This document shows positions 19,701-30,899 of a stretch of 64,000 bases of DNA, in pieces. This DNA is from Chitinophagaceae bacterium (lineage in GTDB: Bacteria; Bacteroidota; Bacteroidia; Chitinophagales; Chitinophagaceae). The notes beneath the pieces were generated by a model. It had not been told where the DNA came from. It ran no database searches and worked only from the letters and a program-made list of their open reading frames with translations. The stretch lies in assembly GCA_016703625.1 (NCBI GenBank), contig JADJBP010000007.1:124001-188000 (forward strand). Reading direction: 5' to 3'. Within the stretch, counting starts at the first letter, position 1. Every line of letters begins with the position of its first letter. The position numbers were made by a program, and so were the translations under genes.

Positions 19701-22700
19701 GGTTACTTTTACAGGAAGCGGAGGTACAGCACCTTATACTTTTGCCTATTCGATAAACGGGACACCGCAAACACCGGTAATAAGTAACGCGGCAGTATAT
19801 ACACCATCAATGCCCCACAAATGTTATCGGTGCATTTACCTATACCATTACATTAATAACAGATGCAAGCAGTACCTTATGCAGCTCAACACCAAATGTT
19901 TCCACCACTATTACAGTAAATGATTTACCGGATGCGGAATACCGGTGCAACTTCAGTATGTTTAAATGCGGCGCAACCCCGGTTACATTTACAGGTAGCG
20001 GCGGTACTGCACCTTATACATTTAATTATACCATTAATGGTTTAGCCCAGCCTCCTTTAGTAAGTAATGCTGCAGGGATAGGAACGATCAATGCGCCTAC
20101 CAATATTGCCGGTATATTTACCTATGCATTGGTGAGTGTACAGGAGGGTAGCCCAATAGCATGTTTACGGACTGGTTTAACGGGTACTACAATAATAACT
20201 GTTAATCCATTGCCATCAATCAGCGGTACAACCGAAGTATGTTTAAATGACCCGTCACCCTTTATTACTTTTACGGGTACAGGTTCAACTGCACCATATA
20301 CTTTTAGTTATACCATCAATGCTGTTGCACAACCACCAATTATCAGTAATGCTGCTGGTATTGCAACAATAGCTGTTCAACGAATATAGCTAATACCTTT
20401 ACCTATAACCTGACCGTGTGCAGGATGGAAGTTCTACTTTATGTATCTCTGTTATAACCGGCCAGCAGGCAATTGTTACATTCATCCGTTACCAACAGCA
20501 AATTTTAATTATAGCGCACCATCCTGCGAAACCAGGATCATCAACTTTACAGATGCTTCTATTCCAAATGTGGGAACGCTGACCGGCTGGGCATGGAATT
20601 TTGGAGACCCTGCAAGTGGCGGTAATAACACTTCAGCTTTACAAAATCCATCACATACATTTGCAACTGCCGGAACATATACCGTTGAACTTATAGTTAC
20701 TTCATCTGAAGGATGTTCTAATCTTAGTTTTACAAGAACAGTGGTAATTAATGATCGCCCACTCGCCGGTTTCATCATACCTGAAGTTTGTTTGAGCGAT
20801 ACCTATGCCCAGTTTACCGACACCAGCAGGATTGCCTCCGGCACCATCAATGCCTGGAACTGGAATTTTGGGGATCCCGGAAGTGGCCCCAACAATACAT
20901 CAACTTTGCAAAACCCGCAGCATAGTTACACAGCCGTAGGTAACTACAATGTTGAATTGATCGTAACCAGCAATAACGGATGCAGGGATACCATTGTACA
21001 GCAATTAACTGTGAATGGAAGTTTCCCGGTTGCCAACTTTACCGTTAATAACCCAACAACACTTTGTGCCAATGATTCGGTGGCAATAGTTGAAGCATCA
21101 ACGGTTTTCCCCGGTGTTATCACCAGGATCGAAATATACTGGGACAATGTTAACTTCCCGGCTGTATTTGAAGTGGATGATCTTCCATTTACCGGTAAAG
21201 TGTACCGGCACTTATATCCAAACTTCCAGGCACCTTGACCAAGGTATTTACCATCAGGTACCAGGCTTATTCAGGCGGTGTTTGCGTAAACGACAGGATC
21301 GCAAATATTACTGTAAATGCGGCGCCTTTGGTTCAGTTCAATGCCATGCCCGATACCTGTTTCCTGGCAACACCATTCCAGATAACCCAGGCAAGTGAAA
21401 TTGGTGGCGTACCGGGTACAGGTGTATTTACAGGCCCCGGCATTTCTCCAACCGGTATCTTCAGCCCGGCCATTGCCGGCATAGGTACACATACCATTAT
21501 GTATACCTTTACTTCAGCTGTTGGCGGATGTGTTGATACGATGAGTAATACCATTACGGTGCTGGATACGGCTACATGCAGCATTTACTTTTGTGTCGCC
21601 CATTTGTGAACTTGTTCCTGCTTCATTTACCGATGTATCCACGGCACCGGCTACGGTTACACTAAGTAATACGGTCTGGAATTTTGGAGATGGCACGCCC
21701 ATTGAAAATCACCCGGCCGGATCAACCTTTACCCATTTATTCCCTGCACCGGGAACTTATACGGTAACCATGTACAATGTTTCAGCATATGGTTGCAACA
21801 GTACGGTCACATCCCAACCGGTTACGTTGACGCTAATCATATCATTACATTGAATGCAGGCAGCAATGATAATCAAACGGTTTGTATAAATACCCTGATA
21901 GCACCCATTCTGTATACTTTGGTGGCGGTGCTACCGGTGCAACAGTAACCGGTTTTACCCCGGGAGTTACTGCACAGGTTACAGGAAATACTTTAACCAT
22001 TTCCGGAACGCCTTCCACAACATGCAGCTTCACCGTATACGTACAGTGTGCAAACTACGGCAATACCTGTGTTATTGCAGATACAACTGGAGTAATCACG
22101 GTTGAACCTGATCATACCATAACATTAACTTGCAGCATCAACCACAGACCAGTCGGTTTGTGTGAATACTGCTATCAACAATATAACCTATAACATCGGA
22201 GGAGGAGCCAGTGGTGTTACCATTACCGGGTTACCTCCGGGAGTGATCTATACAGTAACCGGTAATACATTAACGATCAGTGGCACGCCCAATTCAACAG
22301 CAGGTGGCCCTGCATTTGCATATTCCATCATTACTACAGGTAACAGTTGTATCACTGCAGCAGCAGCCGGTACAATTGATGTGAATCCCTACCCGGTTCC
22401 GAATTTTGCAGTAGATAAACCAAGCTATTGTATACCCAACGCCATCGTTTCTTTCATCAATGGTTCTACCATGCCTGATGGAAGCGGCATGACCTATTTA
22501 TGGAATTTTGGCGAGACACTGAGTCCAAACAATACATCTACATCCGTAAATCCTTCACATTGGTATTCAGGTACAGGTCCTTTTGATGTAACACTTACAG
22601 TTAGCAGCCTTGCAATTCTCAATGGCGGAGCAGTAGGTTGTACGCATGATACGATCATCCAGGTAAATACCATTCATCCGCAACCCAAGGCTGATTTCAC

Positions 22701-23439
22701 TTACAACAAACCCAGTGTTTGTATTGGTGACAATGTTACCATTACAGATAATACCGATGGTAAAGACGGTATTGTGAACCAATGGCATTGGGATATGGGC
22801 GATGGCGCCATCCGCACAACCAACCCGGTTACCTATACTTATTTTGATACCATCACATACAATATTACCATGTATTCGATAAACAGTCATGGTTGTAACA
22901 GTGATACCATCACCAAAACATTTACGGTTTATCCTTACCCGCATGTAAATGCAGGTCCCGACCGGTTTGTACTGGAAGGAGGTTCCATCCAGCTTGAGAC
23001 CATCACTTTTGCCAATGATGCCCAATATAACTGGACACCGAATCTTTACCTGAGTGACAATCATGTTGCCAGGCCAAGGGTAATCGATCCAAAAACGGAT
23101 ATGACCTACCGGTTAACCGTAACCGGCAGAGGTGGATGTACAACAAGTGATGATGTATTTGTGAAACTGCTTAAATTCCCGGTAATACCCAATACATTTA
23201 CACCAAACGGGGATGCGATCAATGATACCTGGCGTATCGATTTCTTAAATACGTATCCCAATAACCGGGTACAGGTATTTACAAGGACCGGCAAACTGGT
23301 TTTTGAATCAAGGGGTTACAATACGCCATGGGATGGAACCATAAAGGGTAAGCCTTTGCCGTTTGATACATACTATTATATTATTGAACCCGGTAATGGC
23401 CGTGACCCGATAACGGGTTATGTTACCATTATAAAATAA
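16736..23439 (+). CDS. Giant T9SS type B surface protein with IgGFc-binding-like N-terminus and tandem repeats, many frameshifts
   Basis: One gene of about 2,230 codons, broken into ten frames (breaks near 17176, 17575, 19130, 19800, 19950, 20380, 20440, 21236, 21600 and 21850-22160). Order: signal peptide (MRKFILLAITVFTVLITTAQ); an IgGFc-binding-type N-domain (GKDFWVGYGYHERM, HITSDKPMVAYAHVYN); Ig-like region; six repeats of about 95 residues; PKD domains (WAWNFGDPASGG, WNWNFGDPGSG, WHWDMGDGA); then the gliding-associated C-terminal domain (IPNTFTPNGDAINDTW to GYVTIIK). It is exported by T9SS and attached to the surface; an adhesive role is inferred from architecture. The last ~250 residues are homologous to those of the gene at 45923. 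Confidence 0.88.
18780..20390 (+). repeat. Six tandem ~95-residue domain repeats in two alternating types
   Basis: Each unit reads roughly VCLN...VTFTGSGGTAPYTF...INGV...NAAGI...VNPLP. Type A units (FAYTINGVPQTPVVSN) and type B units (FNYTINGVAQPPLVSN) alternate. Corresponding points recur at 19156 and 19729 (A) and at 19441 and 20009 (B), so a two-domain block of about 570 bases was duplicated recently enough to remain nearly identical in DNA. Confidence 0.85.
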
Positions 23440-23449
23440 CAAGATTTAC

Positions 23450-23474
23450 ACCGGTTCGCCGAAGGCGAACCGGT
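23450..23474. terminator. Strong hairpin after the giant adhesin gene
   Basis: ACCGGTTCGCC pairs perfectly with GGCGAACCGGT around a GAA loop. There is no T-run, so termination is likely but not certain. Confidence 0.6.
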
Positions 23475-23571
23475 ATAAAAATGAAAGTGCTGCATGTATT
23501 ATTTATGCGCACATTCAACGTGAACTTATTTAACCGCAAAAATTGCTGAACAAGTGATAAAAGCTGATAGC

Positions 23572-24485
23572 ATGAAGAAAATATTTTTAATTACCGCACT
23601 CTTTTGTTTTGCTGCTGTTTGGGCATTTGCCCAGGCCAAGCCTTATTATTCGCAGTATATCCTTAATAATTATATTCTAAACCCGGGACTTACCGGTATA
23701 GAAAATTATACGGATATAAAACTGAGTTACCGGAACCAGTGGGCAGGTATCAACGGCTCACCAGTTACAACCTATGCCAGTATTCATGGACCGCTGGGTA
23801 AAAAAGACCTGCGCACATCAGCTACTTCTTTTAAGGTTCCGGGAGATAACCCGGCCGGCCCAAAAGCATGGGATGAATATGCGGTTTCCCCGGCACATCA
23901 TGGAGTATCACCAGTGTAAGTTTAGACCGCTCAAAGATCGTTTGGGGTAACCTCGATCCCAATGATCCCGCAATAGGATATAACAACGGTTCTATCAGTA
24001 AAATAAAACCCGAGATCGGTGCAGGCCTCTGGTTATATTCAGCCCGTTATTTTGTAGGTGTTTCGGTGTTAAATATTATTCCGGGTAAAGCCAAATTTGT
24101 TAAAGATGCCAATTACGGTGAAACCTTTACACCTAATTATTTTGCCACTGCAGGATACCGGTTTGCCATGACAGAGGATATATCCGTTTTACCATCAGTA
24201 ATGGTACAATACTGGCAACCACAGTTAACCGGATTACATGCCAACATAAAACTGCAGTACCAGGATTTTTTATGGATAGGGGGCAGTTACCGTTTTGCTG
24301 ACCTGGTTGGCGGTTATTCCGGTATGATCGGCGTAAATGTTTCCAATACATTCAACATCAGTTATGCATACGAACATGCAAGCTCCAGCCGCCTGCAGAC
24401 TTATACACGCGGGTACACATGAGATCGTACTCGGTCTTTTGTTAGGTAATAAATATGGAGGCAGTTGCCCAGGAATGATTGGTAG
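23572..24485 (+). CDS. PorP/SprF family type IX secretion outer-membrane protein, frameshifted and internally deleted
   Basis: PorP/SprF proteins are outer-membrane barrels that work with T9SS and its gliding adhesins; this one follows the giant adhesin, a common pairing. Signal peptide MKKIFLITALFCFAAVWAFA, then AKPYYSQYILNNYILNPGLT, NYTDIKLSYRNQWAGINGSP, later LDRSKIVWGNLDPNDPAIGY and IIPGKAKFVKD. Between HHGVSPV and LDRSKIV (near 23915) the family normally has roughly 50 more residues, so a segment seems lost together with a frame change. Another break is near 24405. With one base restored near 24472 the end reads CPRNDW-stop at 24483, as expected for the family. Confidence 0.85.
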
Positions 24486-24560
24486 TTGTGGAGTGGAGTT
24501 GGGAGTCGGGAGTCAGGAGTTGGGAGTCGGCGGAGTCGGAGTCGGGGGCTCAACTAAAAT
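24486..24560. repeat. GGAGTCGG / GGAGTTGG short tandem block
   Basis: Degenerate 7-10 base copies of GGAGT(C/T)GGGAGT run directly after the PorP/SprF stop. The block is G-rich on the plus strand and shows no inverted half. Confidence 0.7.
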
Positions 24561-24589
24561 CGACAACCTACAATCTAAAATCAGTTTTT

Positions 24590-26057
24590 TTATTGCTGTG
24601 CCGGAAAAATCCTTCTTACATTTTTGCCCAGGGAATCAATTTTTACAGAAAGCGAATCAATCATAATTTCTTTAGCAGTGATGGCCCACTCCGGTTTTAA
24701 AATCCATTTGCCATCTTCATAACTTACATAATAAACTTTTACAGAAGCAGCGCCTGAACCTTCTTCTTTAATGATGATCTGGCTTGATGCATCATTTTCC
24801 CAAATGGCAACGGGTATTGCAATCCCGTTATCAGCAGGTGTAAATTCAACCGGGTTTGGAATTTTTTCTTCGGCCTTTACCTTAACCGGTGCCGGTTTAC
24901 AAACAGGCATAACCTTCCGGGTAATGACATTATTTTTAATGACCGTTTTCAGCTGTTCGGTTTGAAGGGCAGGGGATTGCATGGCATTAATACCGGTTAT
25001 ATCCATGTTTACAAATTCTGCATCGGTAATAATATAATTATTAAAAGGAAAAAAAGCGATCCCATTGGCAGTATGCCCGGGTACAGATGATTTACCGGAC
25101 TGGAATAATACAGCAATGGAAAGCAGGGCAAGTAAAAGTCAATCCAACCAGCGGTGCAACAAAATTAAACCGAAGTGTTTGATGTTTCACTTTTTCGCTT
25201 GTAAAAAACTGGATACGCTGCAACAGGTATTTTTACGGCTCACGGCAGCCAGTTGAAAATTAGGGACCTGTTGTTTCATCCTTTCTGCCTGCAATAAAGT
25301 TTCGGCATACAATGCAGGTGAATATTCAAATGAGATCACCTGCAGGTCGCAGTTCTTCTCCCTTTCAAGCCTGATATGTTTACAGAGCCGAGCACAAAAA
25401 GGATTAAAAAGAATAAGGTTTCGGCCGTCAATAAAAACCAGTTAAGCAGGTAATCATTGGTGCGGATATGCGCCAGCTCATGCAGGATAAGGGTTTCAGC
25501 CTGCTGTGTACTGATATTGTTAACCAAGGCAACCGGTAATAAAATGACCGGTTTAAAAAACCAAAAGTAACAGGCGTATTGATGGATTGGCTTAACCAAA
25601 TGGTCACTTTTCTTTTTATTCCAAACTGGTGTGCCTTTAATGTTGTAAACAGTTTGAATTCAACCGAAGGCTTTTGTAAACCGGACCTGTACAGTTGTTT
25701 AAAATGATACCAGGTATACATGGCTTTTATCATTTTAAAGGCAATGACACAGATGTATGCACTGAAGATCCAGGGTGTGATCATTTGAAAACTGCTTTCA
25801 CCAACAAGATCAGAAAATTGTTGCACCATTCCCGGAAGATTACCAGGAGCCGGGGTATTAAAAAGGTAGATGAAAAATGTGAAGACAAACAATACCAGCT
25901 GAACGGTGAGGGCGGTATATAAAAAATTCCTTTTCGCCAGGGGGGCATTGTTCCTGTGTAAGATATTCGCTACAAATAAATACAGTAATAATACAAGTGC
26001 AGACTGCCAGAAGCTGTGCAGCAAAGCCATGCAAAAACTGTAAGTGAACTGGATCAT
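24590..26057 (-). CDS. BlaR1-like M56 family membrane metallopeptidase, frameshifted
   Basis: Membrane sensor-protease of the BlaR1/MecR1 type. The N-terminal part has several membrane helices (FCMALLHSFWQSALVLLLYL; MITPWIFSAYICVIAFKM). The zinc site is LILHELAHIRTNDYL (HExxH), followed by LERE-NCD, the third-ligand region. After a further membrane segment (LLLALLSIAVLF) comes a ~150-residue extracytoplasmic tail. Frames change near 25560, 25390 and 25140. The BlaI-type repressor gene lies 56 bases upstream on the same strand: when activated, the protease triggers repressor cleavage. The stimulus is unknown and no beta-lactamase gene is nearby. Confidence 0.85.
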
Positions 26058-26113
26058 AAGCGTTAAACCTTTTGATTCCCACCGCCAGAACTTTGTCCGG
26101 ACGGGTTTATATT

Positions 26114-26500
26114 TTATTTATCTTTTTTTAGCTGATTGATCAGTTGCTGAATTTTTTCCAGTTCTGCATCGCTGGCTTCATGTCCGCCCAGCGCCTGCAT
26201 CACCAGGTCAGATGATGACCCCGCAAACAACGTATTAATCATTTTATTCAGGAACTGCTGCTGTGTTTTTTCCCGGGTTACGGCAGGTTGGTAAATATGG
26301 GTTTTATTGCTGTCGTCCCTCGTTACCAAGCCTTTTTCAAACATGATCTGCATCAATTTGAGGGTGGTGGTATAACCCGCATCCTTGGTTTTAAGCAACT
26401 CCTCGTGAACCGTTCTTACTGTAGCCGTTTTTTCATTCCACAGTACCTGTAAGATCTCCAGTTCGCTTTCTGTAGGCTTATTGTTTTTAATTAATGTCAT
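26114..26500 (-). CDS. BlaI/MecI/CopY family transcriptional repressor
   Basis: A 128-residue winged-helix protein: PTESELEILQVLWNEKTATV opens the DNA-binding domain, then YTTTLKLMQIMFEKGLV (recognition helix region) and a C-terminal dimerisation helix pair. Family members repress themselves and the adjacent M56 protease. I choose the ATG at 26500 (MTLIKNNKP); the frame is open 24 bases further upstream, but that part would lie over the likely operator. Confidence 0.93.
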   Translation of the reverse strand: MTLIKNNKPTESELEILQVLWNEKTATVRTVHEELLKTKDAGYTTTLKLMQIMFEKGLVTRDDSNKTHIYQPAVTREKTQQQFLNKMINTLFAGSSSDLVMQALGGHEASDAELEKIQQLINQLKKDK

Positions 26501-26502
26501 AG

Positions 26503-26531
26503 TACGAGTTTTTTCGTAAGGCAATGTACGA
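26503..26531. promoter_or_regulatory. Candidate BlaI-type operator
   Basis: A perfect dyad TACGA-N6-TCGTA (26503-26518) starts two bases before the repressor ATG, and a further TACGA half-site follows at 26527. Position and symmetry fit autorepression; the site differs from the classical TACA...TGTA BlaI operator. Confidence 0.5.
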
Positions 26532-26639
26532 ATTTACTGGTAATTAACAAATCCGTTTATTTATTTTTAGAAATTGTTAACAAATTCAGACCGGCAAAAT
26601 TGAAAGGGTTTCTAATTAGTATGTACAAATGTTACTGTG

Positions 26640-26725
26640 TGGGCCACCCTTTATGAGTTTCTCCATGAGTCACCGTTATAAGTTCCCGGGTGAGCCACCC
26701 TTTAGGGGTGACTCACCCGGATACA
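26640..26725. repeat. Nested palindrome GGGTGAGCCACCC...GGGGTGACTCACCC
   Basis: At 26693-26723 GGGTGAG pairs with CTCACCC and, inside it, CACCC pairs with GGGTG, giving a 12-pair hairpin with one mismatch. Upstream, GGCCACCCTTTATGAG and GAGTCACC repeat the same words, so this is a small word block of its own. Confidence 0.7.
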
Positions 26726-26755
26726 ATCTGTTGAAAAAATAGCCGGAAAAGACTT

Positions 26756-26790
26756 TTTAAAAAAAAGCCCTGCTGTAAAAAGCAGGGCTT
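26756..26790 (-). terminator. Rho-independent terminator of the pyrophosphatase gene
   Basis: On the minus strand AAGCCCTGCT and AGCAGGGCTT form the stem, followed by a T-run (A-run 26756-26766 on plus). It lies 20 bases after the stop. Confidence 0.9.
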
Positions 26791-26808
26791 CAAATATTTA
26801 TTGTTGTT

Positions 26809-29239
26809 TTATTTATTACTGTTTGTCATATTCAGATTAACTCCGCCCAAAGCATCAATATCAGTTTTATATTTTGCTGTAACAGTTGAAGATTGTTCTT
26901 TATCATTCAAAAAAAGTTTCCCTTTGGTGACTGATAAGGAATAATTATCCTTTTCAATTAATTTATCAGCAACCAAAGCTGCAATAAGCTTATCTGTTGG
27001 GGTTTTCAGCGCATCTGCAGTAACGGTAACATCCATTGTGTTGGTATTGTCAGTTTTATTGATAGAAATTTGCGTGGCCTTTTCCGGCATTACCTGCTTT
27101 GCTGTTTCAGCGCCATACATGCCTGCCAGGGTAGGGGCAATAACCAAACTCACGATACTCATCAGTTTGATCAGGATATTCATAGACGGGCCGGAAGTGT
27201 CTTTGAACGGATCACCTACAGTATCCCCGGTTACAGAAGCCTTATGTGGCTCTGATTTTTTATAGAACATCTCGCCATTGATCTCAACGCCGGTTTCAAA
27301 AGATTTTTTTGCATTGTCCCATGCACCGCCGGCATTGTTTTGGAACATACCCATTAAAACACCACTAACCGTAGCACCTGCTAAAAAACCGCCCAATACC
27401 TCGGGGCCAAAAACAAAACCAATAATTAACGGAGATAATAATGCGATAGCACCCGGCAGCATCATCTTCTTGAGCGAAGCTTCGGTAGAAATGGCCACAC
27501 ATTTATCATACTCAGGTTTACCAGTACCTTCCATGATACCGGGAATGGTACGGAACTGGCGGCGAACTTCTTCCACCATCGCCATGGCGGCTTCACCAAC
27601 TGCACGTATAGCGAGGGATGAGAAAATGAAGGGAATCATTCCACCTACAAACAGTCCGGCCAATACATTTGCTTTATAAATATCAATACCATCAATACCA
27701 CTGATACCCACAAAGGCTGCAAATAATGCAAGGGCTGTTAAAGCTGCTGATGCAATGGCAAATCCTTTACCGGTTGCAGCCGTTGTATTTCCTACGGCAT
27801 CTAAAATATCAGTTTTTTCACGAACTTCTTTTGGTAATTCACTCATCTCCGCAATACCACCTGCATTGTCTGCTATCGGGCCAAAAGCATCAATGGCAAG
27901 CTGCATGGCAGTTGTAGCCATCATTCCGGCAGCAGCAATGGCCACACCATATAAACCGGCGCACCAGAAACTCATATAAATACCTGAAGCCAGAACCAAA
28001 ATTGGTAAGAAAGTACTTTCCATACCCATGGCCAACCCGGCAATGATATTGGTAGCATGGCCGGTACCCGACTGGCGGATGATCGATTTAACCGGGCGTT
28101 TACCCATGGCCGTATAATATTCTGTGATCATGCTCATCAGCGTTCCTACAGTAAGTCCTACAATGATGGCGCCAAATATGCCATTCTTTGTGAACTCGTG
28201 TCCGCGCAATGACATGGTTTCGGGCATTAAATAATCTACCAGGAAATAAGAAGCAATGGCGGTCAATACAATAGAACCCCAGTTACCCATATTCAATGCT
28301 TTTTGAACTGCATTGGTACTGTTGCCAACAGCTTCTGATATACGTACAAAAAAAGTTCCGATGATGGAGAATATAATACCCATAGCGGCTATCAGCATCG
28401 GTAACAGGATAGGAGACATGCCACCGAAATTATCAGTAAGCGCATTCGTTTCCCTGCCCAAAACCATGGTTGCTAAAACAGTGGCAACATAACTGCCAAA
28501 AAGATCGGCGCCCATACCTGCTACATCTCCAACGTTGTCACCAACGTTATCAGCAATTGTTGCCGGGTTACGCGGATCATCTTCCGGGATACCTGCTTCA
28601 ACTTTACCAACCAGGTCGGCACCCACATCGGCAGCCTTGGTATAAATTCCGCCACCCACACGGGCAAATAATGCAATTGACTCGGCACCCAAACTAAAGC
28701 CTGTTAGTACTTCAATGGCCCCAGTTTTTTGCGTATTCAGGTGTATCAACCGGTGCCTGTACAAAAAGGCTGTATAAAATAATAAATAATCCACCGATGC
28801 CCAATACGGCTAAACCGGCTACGCCCAATCCCATTACACTGCCGCCTGTAAAAGAAACTTTTAAGGCTTTTGATAAACTGGTACGGGCAGCCTGTGCTGT
28901 ACGTACATTGGCCTTGGTAGCCACTCTCATGCCGATGAAACCGGCCAGTGCACTGAAAAAAGCGCCAATAATAAAAGCGATGGCTATTGTCCAGTGGCCG
29001 CCATGCGCCTGGTTGGCTTGCCCCATAAAACCCAATAATAATGCAGCAATTACAACAAAATACATGAGAATTTTATATTCAGCTTTCAGGAAAGCCATAG
29101 CGCCTTCAGCAATATAAGTGCTGATCTCTTTCATGCGTTCATTCCCGGCATCCTGTTTGGAAACCCATGCAAACTTTATAAAAGTGTAAATAAGGCCTAC
29201 AATGCCCATCGCCGGAATTACATAGATCAAATTGTCCAT
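26809..29239 (-). CDS. hppA: Membrane-bound ion-translocating pyrophosphatase, K+-dependent type, one frameshift
   Basis: Hydrolyses cytoplasmic pyrophosphate and pumps H+ and/or Na+ across the inner membrane. The N-terminus MDNLIYVIPAMGIVGLIYTF starts at 29239; the frame changes at an A/T homopolymer near 28722. The substrate-binding loops are present: DVGADLVGKVEAGIPEDDPR and DNVGDNVGDVAGMGADLFG. NTTAATGKGFAI has Ala where K+-independent forms have Lys, so the enzyme should need K+. About 16 membrane helices. The last ~100 residues (26812-27120), after the final helix SIVSLVIAPTLAG, form an extra soluble domain not usual in the family. Whether Na+ or H+ is pumped cannot be told. Confidence 0.95.
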
Positions 29240-29268
29240 AAGTAGTTTTTGTGCTGTTTTTTGGACGG

Positions 29269-29276
29269 CAAAAATA
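29269..29276 (-). promoter_or_regulatory. -7 promoter box (TATTTTTG on minus strand) with TTG -33
   Basis: TAnnTTTG match 29 bases before the hppA start, with a TTG about 21 bases further upstream, the usual -33 spacing. Confidence 0.55.
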
Positions 29277-29344
29277 GGGTAAAAGGGATAAAAACAAGTA
29301 GAAAGGACAGTTTAATTCCAATAAGATATAAGAAAATGAAGGTT

Positions 29345-30853
29345 TTACCGGATCTGTATACTGATATCCTTGAAAGCATTGCCCACATTATTTATAATAT
29401 CGCCTGCGATCATGGCTTCGGAACCATATTTGTTTACCGCATGATCGCCGGCCAGCCCGTGTATATAAACACCCAATTGAGCAGCTCCAAGCGGCGTATA
29501 TCCCTGTGCAAGTAAGCCCGTGATGATCCCTGTCAAAACATCGCCGGAGCCGCCGGTAGCCATACCCGAATTGCCCGTGCTGTTGAAATAAATAATGCCC
29601 CCCCGGAGTACTGATAAAACTATAATGTCCTTTTAGTAAGATATATAAATTCAGTTCTAAAGACTTTTTACGCGCCAGTTCAAGCCTTTCAAAATCATTG
29701 GCTGATGCTCCAAACAAGCGTTCAAATTCGCCGGGATGCGGTGTAATGACCGAACCGGCTGGAATATGCTTCAATAATTCCTTATTTACAGCCAGGATAT
29801 TCAATGCATCGGCATCAATAACCATTGGCCGGTTGAAGTTTTGAAAAACTTCAAGCAACAGTTCTTTATGTGTTGCATGTATTCCAATACCAGGGCCAAT
29901 GCCAACCGCATTACATTTTTCAATGCCCGGTGCCGATATCAAATAGTCCTCACCGGCAACCATGCACATGGCCTCAGGTGCCGTTGTCTGCAGAACAGTA
30001 TAACCACATTTTGGGATAAAGACAGTTAATTTGCCAACACCGCTTCTTAAACAGGCTTTGGATGCTAAAACTGCAGCGCCTATCATACCATATGAACTGC
30101 ACAACAATGCCGCATGTCCGAAAGTTCCTTTGTGTGCAAATTTTGACCGGGGTTTGTAAGCAGCCCTGATAAATGCATGTTCTATCATTTCAGAAACTGC
30201 GGGTTCATTTTTTTCAAAGGCATTAAGCAATCCAATATCAAGCAGGTGAACATCACCAAAAAAACTTCATTTTCAGGTAGTAAAAATGCCAGTTTGTAAT
30301 GCTGAAAGGAAAGGGTGATCGCCGCATGAATAACGGGGTTGTTAACTGAACTTTTATCTGCATACAAACCCGATGGCATGTCAATGGAGATAATGGTTCC
30401 GTTTAATTGATTGATATGTTCCACCAATGCTTTGCTGATCCCTTCCAGGGGCTTATTCAACCCGGTGCCGAACAGGGCATCAATAACAATATCCGAATCA
30501 TTAATTGAAGGAAAAAAATCTGCTGACTGAATAAAATGAATATCGGTACTGCATGTGTGCAGCCTGGCCAGGTTGGTTTGAAAATCATCGGTACCGATAT
30601 TCCCGAATTCAAGAATATACACCGTTACGGCGCAGTTATGCTTAATAAGCATTCGTGCCAGAGCCAGTCCATCGCCGCCGTTATTTCCCTTACCGCAAAA
30701 GATCCGGAAATGAAACAGCCCGAAATTTTTCCCGATCAGCCATTTACAGCAGGCTGTGGCAGCACGTTCCATCAGGTTGATGGATGCAATGGGTTCATGG
30801 GTGATGGTATAAGCATCCCATTTTTTGATCTGTTCTGCGGAAAAGATTTTCAT
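29345..30853 (-). CDS. nnr: Bifunctional NAD(P)H-hydrate epimerase / dehydratase, two frameshifts
   Basis: Repairs damaged NAD(P)H hydrates: the N-terminal YjeF domain interconverts the R and S forms, and the C-terminal kinase-like domain dehydrates the S form using ADP or ATP. N-domain motif FCGKGNNGGDGLALARML is clear. The C-domain has KGTFGHAALLCSSYGM, VIDADALNILA, ITPHPGEFERLFG and MATGGSGDVLTGIITGLLA. Frames change near 30215 (A/T-run) and near 29600 (a GGGG run in CCCCCCGG). Combined length about 500 residues, the usual size. It precedes hppA in the same direction, but with hppA's own start and promoter upstream the genes are independent. Confidence 0.93.
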
Positions 30854-30899
30854 GTGTTGAAGTTACGAAATTGTATTCGTCAAAAACGATGACCCAGGA

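Noticed and set aside
24337..24666. A 109-residue gene after PorP/SprF
   Set aside because: Its middle (THEIVLGLLLGNKYGG) is the displaced C-terminus of PorP/SprF and the rest is read from a G-rich repeat.
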